Positions 13,909 through 21,335 of a DNA stretch of 26,390 nt are shown one piece after another. Where the stretch lies: contig JANQMT010000136.1 of NCBI GenBank assembly GCA_028279945.1, positions 1-26,390 of the forward strand. Direction: 5' to 3'. The stretch comes from JAKSCF01 sp028279945 (lineage in GTDB: Bacteria > Bacillota > Clostridia > Peptostreptococcales > JAAYPU01). Every line of letters starts with the position of its first letter. The stretch's first letter is position 1. A program made the position numbers and the translations under genes. The notes under the pieces were generated by a model, which worked only from the letters and a program-made list of their open reading frames with translations, searched no databases and was not told the origin of the DNA.

Positions 13909-15051
13909 ATGAAATTTGAATTAAATGAAGATCATATCATGATGCGTAAAATGATACGTGATTTCTCAGAAGAGGAGGTTGCACCGGGCTTGGAAGAACG
14001 CGACGAGCATGAAGAATTTCCTGTGGACTTATGGAAAAAATGTGGAGCACTTGGACTTGGGGGAATTACCTTTCCGGAAGAATACGGTGGGGTAGGAGCA
14101 GACTATATCTCTTATGCCATCACCGTTGAGGAATTGTCCAGAGTGGATGCATCCTTAGGTGTTACGATTTCTGCTCATTCCAGTTTGTGCGCAAATCCAA
14201 TTTATAAATTTGGTACGGAGGAGCAAAAACAGAAATACCTGCTTCCTCTGGCTACCGGTGAAAAATTGGGAGCATTTGGACTGACAGAATCTATGGCTGG
14301 TTCAGATGCTTCAGGCACCCGTACAACAGCTGTTCGTGATGGAGATGAGTATGTCATAAACGGATCTAAAATTTTCATTACCAACGGGTACTATGCCGAT
14401 ACTTATGTCATTACGGCACAAATGGATAAGAGCAAGGGAAACAAAGGTATCGCGGCTTTTATTGTTGAAAAAGAAACACCTGGATTTACTTTTGGTAAGA
14501 AAGAGAAAAAGATGGGGATACGCTCTTCTGCTACCTATGAGTTGGTTTTTGAAAATATGCGTATTCCTGCTGAAAACTTACTGGGAGAAGAAGGTCAGGG
14601 TTTCAAAATTGCAATGGTTACTCTTGACTACGGAAGAATAGGTATTGCATCACAGGCATTGGGAATTGCTCAGGGTGCTTATGAGCAAGCCCTTAAATAT
14701 TCAAAGGAAAGATCTCAATTTGGAAAGCCTCTTTCCAAATTACAAGCCATTCAATTTAAATTGGCTGATATGGCAATACAAATCGAAGCTGCTAGACTCC
14801 TTGTCTATGAGGCTTGTTATCTGGCTTCTGAAAATAAACCGGTTTCAAAACATGCAGCCATGGCCAAAGTTTTTGCTGCTGAAACTGCCAATAAAGTAGC
14901 CACTGAAGCTGTCCAGATATTAGGCGGGTATGGTTATACTCGGGATTATCCTGTGGAACGCATGATGCGTGATGCCAAAATAACTGAAATATATGAAGGA
15001 ACCAGTGAAATTCAAAGAATTGTTATTGCCAGCAGTATTTTGAAAGATTGA
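13909..15051 (+). CDS. bcd: acyl-CoA dehydrogenase, butyryl-CoA dehydrogenase-like
   Basis: This 380-residue FAD enzyme is full length for the family. It has AFGLTESMAGSDASG for FAD/substrate contact, KIFITNGYYAD, ERSQFGKPLSK, and the catalytic Glu in IYEGTSEIQR (Glu about 363). At the position where glutaryl-CoA dehydrogenases carry the carboxylate-binding Arg, this protein has Gly84 (ASLGVTIS), which fits a straight-chain monoacyl substrate. It should reduce crotonyl-CoA to butyryl-CoA together with the Etf subunits encoded next. The gene begins 42 bases after the biotin carrier gene and is 27 bases from etfB. Confidence 0.88.
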   Translation: MKFELNEDHIMMRKMIRDFSEEEVAPGLEERDEHEEFPVDLWKKCGALGLGGITFPEEYGGVGADYISYAITVEELSRVDASLGVTISAHSSLCANPIYKFGTEEQKQKYLLPLATGEKLGAFGLTESMAGSDASGTRTTAVRDGDEYVINGSKIFITNGYYADTYVITAQMDKSKGNKGIAAFIVEKETPGFTFGKKEKKMGIRSSATYELVFENMRIPAENLLGEEGQGFKIAMVTLDYGRIGIASQALGIAQGAYEQALKYSKERSQFGKPLSKLQAIQFKLADMAIQIEAARLLVYEACYLASENKPVSKHAAMAKVFAAETANKVATEAVQILGGYGYTRDYPVERMMRDAKITEIYEGTSEIQRIVIASSILKD

Positions 15052-15078
15052 TGGGTCAAGGAGTAAGGAGGGAATAGT

Positions 15079-15852
15079 ATGAATATTGTCGTTTGTCTAA
15101 AACAAACATTTGATACGGAAGCTAAAATCGTATTGGACAATAATGGTAAAATCGACAGCAACGGAGTTAATCTGATTATTAATCCTTATGATGAATTTGC
15201 TGTTGAAGAAGCATTAAAGCTCAAAGAAAAATTTGGTGGTGAAGTGACAGTAGTAAGCATGGGGAGTGAGCGTGTTCAAGAAGCCCTTCGGACTGCACTG
15301 GCTATGGGCTGTGATAAGGCAGTCAGGGTTGATTACCCTGAAACAGAGACCCCTGATGAATGGGTTGCCGCAGAGGTACTTGCTAAAGCTGTATCACAAA
15401 ATCCTTATGATATTATTCTAGGAGGACGTATAGCTGTAGACGATGGTTCCGGCCAGGTTGCCATCCGTTTGGCAGAGGCTTTAAACATTCCTTCTGTCAA
15501 TTGTATTCTAAAGCTTGAAATTGAGGATAACGATACAGTGGCCACTCGCGAAATAGATGGGGGAACAGAATTGACAGAAGTCAGTTTACCCGCAGTCTTT
15601 ACGGCTCAGAAAGGGCTGAACGAGCCGCGTTATCCAACTATGATGGGCATTATGAAAGCAAAGAAAAAAGAAATAGAAGTATTAACCCTTGAAGATTTGG
15701 GAATCGACATTGCTGATTTGCCTCAAAAGATAAATGTCTTAAAATTTAGTTTGCCAAGTCCTCGAAAAGGGGGGAAAAAGATTTCAGGTGAAGCAGCAGA
15801 TGCTGCAAAAGAATTAGCAAGGCTTTTGCGTGAAGAGGCAAAGGCAATATAG
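15079..15852 (+). CDS. etfB: electron transfer flavoprotein beta subunit
   Basis: The 257-residue protein shows the beta-subunit pattern: NIVVCLKQTFDT at the start, INPYDEFAVEEALKLKE (about 34-50), ILGGRIAVDDGSGQVAIRLAE (about 113-133), and the diagnostic AQKGLNEPRYPTMMGIMKAKKK (about 176-197). With EtfA it forms the FAD heterodimer that exchanges electrons with acyl-CoA dehydrogenases; in anaerobes with Bcd it can bifurcate between crotonyl-CoA and ferredoxin. I cannot decide bifurcation from sequence by eye. It is 27 bases after bcd and 15 before etfA. Confidence 0.93.
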   Translation: MNIVVCLKQTFDTEAKIVLDNNGKIDSNGVNLIINPYDEFAVEEALKLKEKFGGEVTVVSMGSERVQEALRTALAMGCDKAVRVDYPETETPDEWVAAEVLAKAVSQNPYDIILGGRIAVDDGSGQVAIRLAEALNIPSVNCILKLEIEDNDTVATREIDGGTELTEVSLPAVFTAQKGLNEPRYPTMMGIMKAKKKEIEVLTLEDLGIDIADLPQKINVLKFSLPSPRKGGKKISGEAADAAKELARLLREEAKAI

Positions 15853-15867
15853 AGAGGAGGAATTAAC

Positions 15868-16869
15868 ATGGCAGAAGGTATTTGGATTATTATGGAACAA
15901 AGTAAGTCAGAGATACGCCAAGTGTCATTAGAACTTTTGAGCCAGGGAAAGATTATAGCTGATGAGATCGGAGAGCCATTAGTTGCAGTCCTGCTTGGCA
16001 AGGATGTGGAAGGGCTTGCCAAGCAGGTTGCTGCTTATGGAGCGGATAAGGTTATGGTTATGGATGATGATAAACTGGCTGATTATACAACAGGTGCCTA
16101 TACATCTGTATTAAATAAAATCATCCTAAAAGAAAAACCTCGTGTTGTTTTTCTGGGAAATACAGCCGTTGGGAAAGACCTGGCTCCTCGACTGGCACAA
16201 CGCCTGGGGGTTGGGATGGCTTCGGACTGTACAGGAATGGAAATCGACGCAGATGCCTTCCTGACTTTCAAACGCCCCATTTATGGTGGCAAAGCATTTG
16301 TTGAGGTGACTTTAAAGGCATCCCCGATAATGGCAACCATTCGACCCAATACGTTCCCGATAGCTATACCGGATCCGTCGCATCAGGCTCAAATAATCCA
16401 TGAAACGGCACATATCAACTCTGAAGACCTGAAGACTATAGTAAAAGAAATTGTTATTGCGGCTTCAGAGCGTCCGGAGCTTATTGAGGCTAATGTTATT
16501 ATTTCCGGTGGACGCGGAATGAAAGGGCCGGAAAATTATAATATATTGGAAGAATGTGCTGATGTTATTGGAGCCGCTGTAGGTGCGTCACGTGCTGCGG
16601 TAGATGCAGGCTGGATTGAAGAAAAATTCCAAGTTGGTCAAACCGGAAAAACGGTTTCTCCTACCCTATATATAGCATGCGGCATCTCAGGTGCTATTCA
16701 GCACCTTGCCGGTATGGGATCATCAAAGGTAATCGTTGCAATCAATAAGGATCCTGAGGCAAATATATTTAATTTAGCAGATTATGGTATTGTTGGAGAT
16801 CTCTTTGAAATTGTTCCGCTGTTGACTGAAGAATTCAGAAAGCTTGTGGGTGAAAAGGCATTGGCTTAA
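15868..16869 (+). CDS. etfA: electron transfer flavoprotein alpha subunit
   Basis: The 333-residue protein has the N-terminal alpha/beta domain and the C-terminal FAD domain, seen as ISGGRGMKGPENY (about 211), VGASRAAVDAGWI, QVGQTGKTVSPTLYIACGIS, GAIQHLAGM and VAINKDPEANIFNLADYGIVGD. The length is typical of clostridial EtfA. There is no ferredoxin domain at the N-terminus, unlike some long EtfA forms. The ribosome site AGAGGAGGA is strong. A very stable hairpin lies 24 bases after the stop and may set its level relative to the next gene. Confidence 0.93.
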   Translation: MAEGIWIIMEQSKSEIRQVSLELLSQGKIIADEIGEPLVAVLLGKDVEGLAKQVAAYGADKVMVMDDDKLADYTTGAYTSVLNKIILKEKPRVVFLGNTAVGKDLAPRLAQRLGVGMASDCTGMEIDADAFLTFKRPIYGGKAFVEVTLKASPIMATIRPNTFPIAIPDPSHQAQIIHETAHINSEDLKTIVKEIVIAASERPELIEANVIISGGRGMKGPENYNILEECADVIGAAVGASRAAVDAGWIEEKFQVGQTGKTVSPTLYIACGISGAIQHLAGMGSSKVIVAINKDPEANIFNLADYGIVGDLFEIVPLLTEEFRKLVGEKALA

Positions 16870-16893
16870 ATGGATAGATCATCTACATATAAC

Positions 16894-16927
16894 TTACAAC
16901 GCGGAGCATACACGCTCCGCGTTGTAA
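16894..16927. terminator. 14-bp perfect GC-rich hairpin after etfA
   Basis: Arms at 16894-16907 and 16914-16927 are perfect complements with a six-base loop (core GCGGAGC/GCTCCGC), followed by the weak AATTTTAT tail. It could be a partial terminator or a processing/stability element between etfA and the DUF6125-like gene. There is no new promoter visible between the hairpin and the next gene. Confidence 0.7.
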
Positions 16928-16956
16928 AATTTTATCCCAGTAGAGGAGGAAACAAT

Positions 16957-17703
16957 ATGGTGGAACTTCAAGAATTCAATAGCGAAGAATTAGACCGTAA
17001 AGAGCTTGCCGGGCTGACGGTTGACATGTTACACAGGACGTTGGTTCATCATGTTTTTTGGTTTAAAGAAGTGGAACATCAAATGGGTTTTGACAAAGCA
17101 TTGGAGGTAATGGAAACGGTTTACCATAAGAGTATGGGCATTCAATTAAAACGCTTAGGTAAATTGCTTGGTTTCAAGCTCATTGACGGAATTCCCGAGC
17201 CAATACTCAATATGCCCAAAGAAAAATTGACAGAACTCAACGAGGCATTAGGGGTAAACTGGCTGGCCCAAGATGGCATCTGGTTTCAATCGGTTGAATC
17301 CAAGCATGGTATGCTTGATGCTAAACGGTGCAATGATTCGTGTTGGGCATGGTTTTCACCTTTTGAAGCATGGTCAATAAAAAGAATGCTTAACCTGCCT
17401 AAACAGCCGGGAATAGAAGGATTGAAAGAAGCCCTTCAATGGCGCATGTATGCCAAAATAAATGTACAATCCATTATAGATGAAAGCCCAAACAGCATTA
17501 TATTTCAAATGAACAACTGCCGTGTACAAACAGCCAGAAAAAACAAGGGAATGGATGATTATCCTTGCAAGTCAGCAGGAATGGTTGAGTATACCAATTT
17601 TGCACGGGCTGTTGATTCTCGAATTAAAACCCAGTGTATAGGGTGTCCTCCGGACCATCATCCAAAAGAGTGGTTTTGTGCTTGGCGATTTAGTTTGGAA
17701 TAA
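16957..17703 (+). CDS. DUF6125-like cytosolic protein
   Basis: This 248-residue soluble protein has repeated Trp/His-rich helices (LVHHVFWFKEVEHQMGF; VNWLAQDGIWFQSVESKHG) and a Cys-rich C-terminal third: NNCRVQTARKNKGM, DDYPCKSAG, TQCIGCPPDHHP and WFCAWRF. I recall this layout as DUF6125, known mainly from anaerobes; that is memory, not a search. The clustered Cys and His suggest a metal or cofactor site. ATG 16957 follows AGAGGAGGA; an in-frame ATG at 16870 would translate the hairpin and lacks a ribosome site. It ends the bcd-etf unit. Its place between electron-transfer and decarboxylase genes suggests a role in the same pathway, but none is established. Confidence 0.75.
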   Translation: MVELQEFNSEELDRKELAGLTVDMLHRTLVHHVFWFKEVEHQMGFDKALEVMETVYHKSMGIQLKRLGKLLGFKLIDGIPEPILNMPKEKLTELNEALGVNWLAQDGIWFQSVESKHGMLDAKRCNDSCWAWFSPFEAWSIKRMLNLPKQPGIEGLKEALQWRMYAKINVQSIIDESPNSIIFQMNNCRVQTARKNKGMDDYPCKSAGMVEYTNFARAVDSRIKTQCIGCPPDHHPKEWFCAWRFSLE

Positions 17704-17762
17704 TGACGCTTTAATACATATTATATAAGTTTTAATGGGTAAATCATCAATTGTCATTATAG

Positions 17763-17777
17763 TGGCATAATTCTTGC
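17763..17777 (+). promoter_or_regulatory. sigma-54 promoter of the membrane decarboxylase unit
   Basis: TGGCATAATTCTTGC has GG (17764-17765) and GC (17776-17777) exactly 10 bases apart. It differs from the promoter at 13205 at one position. Transcription would start near 17789, 53 bases before the first small gene. Confidence 0.83.
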
Positions 17778-17841
17778 GACTTATAAATATAGAAACTGGT
17801 TTTAAAATGAATAATTGAGTCAACAAGGAGTGAGGAAAACT

Positions 17842-17940
17842 ATGTTTAATTGGACACCATTGAGTTTGTTGTTTGCAGCAGGATTACTTTTATTTATAGG
17901 GATTGTTTATGTTCTTAGTATAAGAAAAGAGCTTAAATAA
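17842..17940 (+). CDS. 32-residue single-span membrane protein
   Basis: A tiny gene with a good ribosome site (AAGGAGTGAGG, 17825-17835) and ATG at 17842 encodes MFNWTPLSLLFAAGLL then a hydrophobic stretch and the basic end SIRKELK. One transmembrane helix with a positive, probably cytoplasmic, C-terminus is predicted. It is the first gene of the unit encoding the decarboxylase beta subunit. Na+-pumping decarboxylases have small membrane subunits (gamma/delta/epsilon), and this may be a minimal one. It is too short for confident homology. Confidence 0.65.
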   Translation: MFNWTPLSLLFAAGLLLFIGIVYVLSIRKELK

Positions 17941-17975
17941 CCCTTGTGTTTATAAGTGAGAAAGGAGAAAAGGTA

Positions 17976-18116
17976 ATGAAAAGTTCCATTTTGATTTCGT
18001 TAGAGATTTATTTTATTGCATTTGTTATTGCTACACTGATGGCATTTATTATTAAAGGAATGCATGTTGTAATACGACGTTTCTCCAATAAAGAAGAAGC
18101 CATGACAGATAAATGA
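17976..18116 (+). CDS. 46-residue membrane protein, OadG/GcdD-like small decarboxylase subunit
   Basis: A gene with ribosome site GAAAGGAG and ATG at 17976 encodes a protein with one transmembrane helix (SLEIYFIAFVIATLMAFIIK) followed by a basic segment HVVIRRFSNKEE. The pattern of one helix then a charged tail is that of OadG/GcdD delta-type subunits, which join the peripheral carboxyltransferase to the membrane subunit, but those are usually 80-110 residues. It is 35 bases after the 32-residue gene and 15 before the beta subunit gene, so all three are co-transcribed. Confidence 0.75.
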   Translation: MKSSILISLEIYFIAFVIATLMAFIIKGMHVVIRRFSNKEEAMTDK

Positions 18117-18131
18117 AAGTGAGGGATTGAT

Positions 18132-19334
18132 ATGAATTTATCCAGTATATTTCAAGGTGTCGGCACGCTCTTTTATCAAGAGCCTCAAATTGCTATTGCT
18201 AGAGTTGTATTGATTTTTCTAGGTATATTGTTGATATATTTAGGAAAAAAAGGAACTCTGGAACCATTGATTATGATACCTATGGGCTTTGGCATGTTAG
18301 CCGTAAATGCCGGCGTCCTGTTTTTGTCCAATACTACCACCGGAACCATATTTATAAACCCTCTGGTTACTGAAACGAATGGCTTGATGGAGACCTTGCA
18401 AATTAACTTTCTTCAGCCCATTTACACATTTACATTTAGTAATGGTTTGATTGCCTGTATTGTTTTTATGGGTATAGGTGTTATATCTGATGTAGGACAT
18501 ATCTTACGTTTTCCATTTACCAGTATGTTGATTGCTATGTTTGCTGAACTGGGGACTGTTGTAACATTTCCCATAGCACATGCAATGGGTTTGAGTTGGG
18601 GTGAAGCTGCGGCTGTTGCTACTATTGGCGGAGCTGACGGTCCAATGATACTTTTTGCTTCACTGATATTGGCAAAAGACCTTTTTGTTCCAATCACTAT
18701 TGTTGCCTATCTTTACTTAAGTTTAACATATGGAGGGTATCCATTTCTTATACGTTTGTTGATTCCAAAAGAGCTAAGAGGTACAGCCGTAAAAGCTGCT
18801 AAAAAAAGCGATATTACTTCTACAGAAAAACTGGCTTTTGATGTGATCGCCTGCACCGTTCTCTGCTTATTGTTCCCAGTGGCTGCACCGTTATTTTTAA
18901 GCTTTTTTCTTGGAAATGCTTTAAAAGAAGCCAAAATAGCTAAGTTTTCCAAATTATTGGAGGATGTTTTCCTGTACGGGGCGACACTCTTTTTAGGCCT
19001 GTTGCTTGGCGTATTATGTGAAGCCAGCACTATACTGAATCCTAAAGTTATCATACTCCTTATCCTTGGCTTGCTTGCACTTTTAGTTTCAGGAATAGGA
19101 GGAATTTTGGGCGGCTATCTTGTTTATGTCATCAATAAGAAAAAATTCAATCCAACCATTGGGATCGCGGGAGTATCCTGTGTGCCGACGACTGCAAAGG
19201 TAGCTCAAAAGGAAGTTCAAAAAGCGAACAAACGTGCTGTTGTTTTACAATATGCTATGGGGGCAAGTGTCTGTGGTGTTATTACATCCGCTATTATGGT
19301 AGGTATTTTTGTTACGGTGATTCCGTTACTTTAA
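18132..19334 (+). CDS. gcdB: Na+-translocating glutaconyl-CoA decarboxylase beta subunit
   Basis: This 400-residue integral membrane protein has about ten hydrophobic segments. It carries the family's central ATIGGADGPM motif with Asp169, the likely Na+/proton-coupling residue, and the C-terminal GVSCVPTTAKVAQ (348-359) with the conserved Ser/Pro region. It decarboxylates the carboxybiotin of the carrier protein and exports Na+. Related proteins serve oxaloacetate, methylmalonyl-CoA and malonate decarboxylases; the glutaconyl-CoA call rests on the GcdA sequence at the end of the window. No clear terminator follows, but a new sigma-54 promoter does. Confidence 0.88.
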   Translation: MNLSSIFQGVGTLFYQEPQIAIARVVLIFLGILLIYLGKKGTLEPLIMIPMGFGMLAVNAGVLFLSNTTTGTIFINPLVTETNGLMETLQINFLQPIYTFTFSNGLIACIVFMGIGVISDVGHILRFPFTSMLIAMFAELGTVVTFPIAHAMGLSWGEAAAVATIGGADGPMILFASLILAKDLFVPITIVAYLYLSLTYGGYPFLIRLLIPKELRGTAVKAAKKSDITSTEKLAFDVIACTVLCLLFPVAAPLFLSFFLGNALKEAKIAKFSKLLEDVFLYGATLFLGLLLGVLCEASTILNPKVIILLILGLLALLVSGIGGILGGYLVYVINKKKFNPTIGIAGVSCVPTTAKVAQKEVQKANKRAVVLQYAMGASVCGVITSAIMVGIFVTVIPLL

Positions 19335-19356
19335 AAAGAAAGATGCGTACATGTGA

Positions 19357-19400
19357 ACCGTACAGTTGTATGAAGAACCGGACTATAACCGGACAGGTGC
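19357..19400. promoter_or_regulatory. candidate enhancer-binding-protein site, second copy
   Basis: ACCGTACAGTT (19357-19367) and ACCGGACAGGT (19388-19398) are again 31 bases apart, with AACCGGACTATAACC between, aligned base for base with the block at 12998-13041. The site ends 25 bases before the sigma-54 promoter, closer than usual for looping activators. Confidence 0.65.
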
Positions 19401-19424
19401 ACACGTTTTTAGTTGGGATATGAG

Positions 19425-19439
19425 TGGCATAGTTCTTGC
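19425..19439 (+). promoter_or_regulatory. sigma-54 promoter of the aminotransferase-permease-gcdA unit
   Basis: TGGCATAGTTCTTGC with GG (19426-19427) and GC (19438-19439) 10 bases apart, identical over 15 bases to the promoter at 13205. Transcription would start near 19451. Confidence 0.85.
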
Positions 19440-19563
19440 ATTTTAAAGTATTAAATAGTAATATCAGTTAAAAGTAGTTAAATTATCAAAAATAAGTATT
19501 CTAAAAAGGCTAAACGGATTGGGAGTAGTCTATTAGAAAATATTGAGATAGGAGGAATTGACT

Positions 19564-19612
19564 ATGACAGAATTTGCAAGCCCATAGTTGCAACCACCCC
19601 AAAAATCAATTA
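19564..19612 (+). pseudogene. possible remnant of a biotin-carrier 5' end (or 7-codon leader peptide)
   Basis: GGAGGA (19551-19556) stands seven bases before an ATG that encodes MTEFASP and then TAG. One added base would allow reading on as SPIVAT..., matching the M-x4-SPI start of the two biotin-carrier-like genes at 13340 and 13658. The distance from sigma-54 promoter to ATG (139 bases) is close to that at 13205-13340 (135). A short leader peptide is the alternative. Confidence 0.4.
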
Positions 19613-19645
19613 TAGGTAAGGTTTAGAAGGTTTAGGAGGATTAAA

Positions 19646-20878
19646 ATGAAATTATCAGATGTAAAATTAACGGCCCAGACAGTAATGGATATGACAAACA
19701 AGTATATGATTGAAACCTACCAGAGGTTTCCTTTCATAGCAACAAGAGCAAAAGACATGTACCTCTATGACGAAAATGACCAGCCATATCTGGACTTTTA
19801 TGGCGGCATTGCGGTAAACAATGCGGGAAGTTGTAATGACAAGGTTGTTGCAGCCGTATGTGATCAGGTTGGAGATATTATGCACGCATTTAACTATCCT
19901 TATACCATACCGCAGGCTGTTTTGGCAGAGCTTGTGTGTAAGACGTTAGGAATGGACAAAATCTTTTATCAAAATTCAGGTACGGAAGCCAATGAAGCGA
20001 TGATCAAGTTGGCCAGAAAGTATGGAACTGACAACTATGGTCCTGAAAAATACCATATCATCACGGCAAAAAAGAGCTTTCACGGCAGGACTTACGGGGC
20101 AATGTCTGCGACGGGGCAGCCCGACAATGCTTGCCAGCTGGGCTTTAAGCCCATGCTTTCGGGTTTTACTTATGCAGATTACAATGACCTGGATTCATTT
20201 AAAAATGCGGTTACGGAAAATACCATTGGTATTATGTTAGAGCCGATTCAAGGTGAAGGCGGAGTTAGACCTGCAACAAAAGAATTTATAACCGGCATCC
20301 GAAAGTTGTGCGATGATAACGGCATTCTGCTCATGATGGATGAAATCCAGACCGGATGGTCCAGAACGGGCAAAATAATGGGATATATGAATTATGATAT
20401 AAAGCCTGATATTGTATCCATGGCCAAAGGAATTGGAGGCGGTATGCCCATTGGTGCAATCTGTACGACAGATACCGTCGCTTCAGCATTTAATGCCGGT
20501 GCTCATGGAACGACATTTGGAGGAAGTCCTGTATGCTGTGCAGCTGCTTACGCTCAGGTAAATGAACTTTTGGATAGGGGCCTGGATAAAAATGCAAAAG
20601 AAGTAGGGGATTATTTCATGGATAAATTAACGTCTTTACCTCATGTGAAAGAAGTTAGAGGAATGGGATTGCTGGTAGGCGTTGAGTTTGATTTTGACGG
20701 TGCGTTACAGATCAAACATGGGTGTATAGATAGAAAGCTGTTGGTAACAGCAATCGGTGGAACAATTATCAGAATGGTTCCTCCTCTCATTGCTGCGAAA
20801 GAAGATTGTGACAAAGCCTATGAAATCCTAAAGGCTTCTACAGAGGAAGCCGCAGAGAAACTATTGTGTCAAGCATAG
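19646..20878 (+). CDS. class III omega-amino acid aminotransferase, probably 5-aminovalerate or 4-aminobutyrate type
   Basis: This 410-residue PLP enzyme has the family blocks FYQNSGTEANEAMIKLAR (107-124), SFHGRTYGAMSATG, EPIQGEGGVRPA, MMDEIQTGWSRTG (230-242) with the PLP-ring Asp, and the Schiff-base Lys261 in SMAKGIGGG. It would move the terminal amino group of an omega-amino acid to 2-oxoglutarate, giving a semialdehyde. Family members include 4-aminobutyrate, 5-aminovalerate, acetylornithine and beta-alanine aminotransferases, and sequence alone does not separate them. The neighbouring acylating dehydrogenase and glutaconyl-CoA decarboxylase favour a C5 substrate. It is the first intact gene of the last sigma-54 unit. 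Confidence 0.88.
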   Translation: MKLSDVKLTAQTVMDMTNKYMIETYQRFPFIATRAKDMYLYDENDQPYLDFYGGIAVNNAGSCNDKVVAAVCDQVGDIMHAFNYPYTIPQAVLAELVCKTLGMDKIFYQNSGTEANEAMIKLARKYGTDNYGPEKYHIITAKKSFHGRTYGAMSATGQPDNACQLGFKPMLSGFTYADYNDLDSFKNAVTENTIGIMLEPIQGEGGVRPATKEFITGIRKLCDDNGILLMMDEIQTGWSRTGKIMGYMNYDIKPDIVSMAKGIGGGMPIGAICTTDTVASAFNAGAHGTTFGGSPVCCAAAYAQVNELLDRGLDKNAKEVGDYFMDKLTSLPHVKEVRGMGLLVGVEFDFDGALQIKHGCIDRKLLVTAIGGTIIRMVPPLIAAKEDCDKAYEILKASTEEAAEKLLCQA

Positions 20879-20957
20879 TAGACATCATTATATACAGATT
20901 GCATAGGAGAACACTCTAAAAAAATTGCAATGTTGATGATGAAGGAGGTAAACACAT

Positions 20958-21263
20958 TTGGATAATCCTTTACTATTAATTCCATTAGTTCTTTGGCTTT
21001 TCACATACGGGATTAATTCATTTTTTCGTCATATGTTGAAAAAAAAGCTGGGGACTCAAAGTGAAGGCTATGTCGATTTTAAATTACCATATTTCTTATC
21101 TAACCTGCTTAATTCCATGGTATCGGTAGGCTTAATGCTGATTATCATGAATTGTCCGGTACCATACCAGTTTAATACATATCTATTAGCACCATATTTT
21201 GGCATAATATCATACTGTACGACAGGTGTATTCAGAGCATTGAAAAATGCAGGAAATAGCTAG
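20958..21263 (+). CDS. small multi-span membrane protein of unknown family
   Basis: The 101-residue product has three hydrophobic stretches (about 4-22, 48-66 and 75-92), with a basic loop HMLKKKLG after the first. I do not recognise the family. The start is TTG at 20958, eight bases after AAGGAGGT. It lies between the aminotransferase and the APC permease genes and is co-transcribed with them, so an accessory role in uptake of the substrate is the simplest guess. Confidence 0.65.
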   Translation: MDNPLLLIPLVLWLFTYGINSFFRHMLKKKLGTQSEGYVDFKLPYFLSNLLNSMVSVGLMLIIMNCPVPYQFNTYLLAPYFGIISYCTTGVFRALKNAGNS

Positions 21264-21335
21264 ATCGGATGAAAGTCGTATACCATTTTTTATAACTTTT
21301 TTGCCGCAAAGACAGCGGCTAGAATGGAGATTAAT

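Larger units (their letters stand above)
19335..19645 (+). other. 311-base regulatory interval with a gene remnant
   Basis: It contains the second upstream activating sequence, a sigma-54 promoter, an AT-rich leader and a well-placed ribosome site with a start codon followed by only seven codons. No full gene was seen on either strand. Confidence 0.7.

Noticed and set aside
16870..16956. Extension of the DUF6125-like protein to an ATG at 16870.
   Set aside because: It would translate a perfect 14-bp hairpin and lacks a ribosome site; ATG 16957 has a strong one and fits the family length.
19335..19424. A rho-independent terminator after gcdB.
   Set aside because: Several short complementary pieces and a T5 run exist, but no stem of convincing length was found; the repeats are better explained as the protein-binding element.
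21303..21319. GCCGC/GCGGC hairpin ahead of the permease as a terminator.
   Set aside because: The T-run lies before the hairpin and not after it, and the genes on both sides are co-directional and close, so termination is unlikely.
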